Positions 6,569 through 6,871 of a stretch of DNA of 6,871 bases are shown here, piece by piece. The first letter of the stretch is position 1. Each line of letters starts with the position of its first letter. The notes under the pieces were generated by a model that did no database searches, was not told the origin of the DNA, and worked only from the letters and a program-made list of their open reading frames with translations. Both the position numbers and the translations under genes were made by a program. Origin of the DNA: Desulfamplus sp. (GTDB taxonomy: Bacteria; Desulfobacterota; Desulfobacteria; Desulfobacterales; Desulfobacteraceae); the NCBI GenBank assembly GCA_015231395.1, contig JADGBP010000122.1, positions 1-6,871 of the forward strand, read 5' to 3'.

Positions 6569-6871
6569 TTGAATAAAAAAGATGTGATCAAGCACAGTGC
6601 GGCAATTCAAATTTCTAATAAAGTAAGCGTGCTTCAAAGGCGTGCTTGGAATGTCTTGCTTGCCAATGCTTTTGATGAGTTGGAAAAGAAAGACACATAC
6701 CAATTATCTATTAAGGAATTAGCGGGAGTATTAGGCTTTGATAGTGGTAATCTACAATATTTAAAAGAGTTATTGAAAGAGTTAAATGTTATTCAAGTGG
6801 AATGGAATATTTTAAGAAAAGATTATAGGGAATGGGGTGTTTTTACACTTTTATCTCAAGCATTGATTATA
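6569..6871 (+). CDS. rep: Rep_3-family plasmid replication initiator, N-terminal part, cut by right edge
   Basis: The visible 101 residues match the first winged-helix domain of Rep_3 (RepA/RepB/Pi-type) initiators. These proteins bind iterons as monomers to open the origin and bind operators as dimers to repress their own gene. Family-typical blocks are KHSAAIQISNK (8-18), LQRRAWNVLLANAFDEL (22-38), IKELAGVLGFDS (48-59), QVEWNIL (76-82) and EWGVFTLL (88-95). The rest, including the second winged helix, lies beyond the window. The start is TTG at 6569. An in-frame TGA at 6551 leaves no ATG or GTG between, an AGAGAG (6556-6561) sits seven bases upstream, and the family block begins a few residues in. 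No defects are seen in the visible part. The gene is divergent from the hsd operon and lies directly downstream of the iterons. Confidence 0.93.
   Translation, partial: MNKKDVIKHSAAIQISNKVSVLQRRAWNVLLANAFDELEKKDTYQLSIKELAGVLGFDSGNLQYLKELLKELNVIQVEWNILRKDYREWGVFTLLSQALII

Noticed and set aside
6403..6591. Minus-strand 62-codon open frame across the iterons and rep start
   Set aside because: It overlaps the iterons, operator and the well-supported rep start, and its sequence is low-complexity and unlike any family I know.

Overview
The window looks like part of a plasmid, or of an integrated plasmid-like element, from a low-GC Gram-negative bacterium. The main evidence is the right end: a tandem array of 22/23-bp iterons followed by the start of a Rep_3-family replication initiator. 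The proteins resemble proteobacterial families, including sulfate-reducer-like or gammaproteobacterial relatives. The host cannot be fixed from sequence alone.

Left part (1-4924, minus strand): a tightly packed type I restriction-modification operon, read right to left. It begins with hsdM (N6-adenine methyltransferase subunit, TTG start inferred at 4924). hsdM is split by an apparent one-base deletion at 4576-4577: a 133-aa N-terminal piece overlaps the 779-aa remainder in another frame. Next is hsdS (two target-recognition domains), which overlaps hsdM by ATGA. Then comes an AlbA_2/Schlafen-type putative ATPase that overlaps hsdS by ATGAGTAA and runs off the left edge. No hsdR is visible; if present, it should lie further left. 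HsdM and HsdS would form the methyltransferase. The third gene is a coupled accessory of unknown role.

Middle (about 4925-6240): a long stretch with no intact gene. 4925-5040 is AT-rich and holds a possible hsd promoter. 5041-5640 has near-coding composition and holds a possible decayed minus-strand reading frame plus an 18-bp palindrome. 5641-6240 is very AT-rich, with short AT repeats and a degenerate repeat, and no gene I can support.

Right part (6241-6871): a replication-origin module. In order it has a palindrome flanked by 13-bp direct repeats, a G-rich tract, five complete iterons plus a sixth half-copy, an inverted iteron-half-site operator around a perfect TTGACA -35 box, a dyad with a DnaA-box-like half, and the rep gene (TTG start at 6569, cut by the right edge). 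The layout implies Rep binding for initiation and autoregulation. The hsd operon and rep are divergent, so the restriction-modification system appears to be plasmid cargo.
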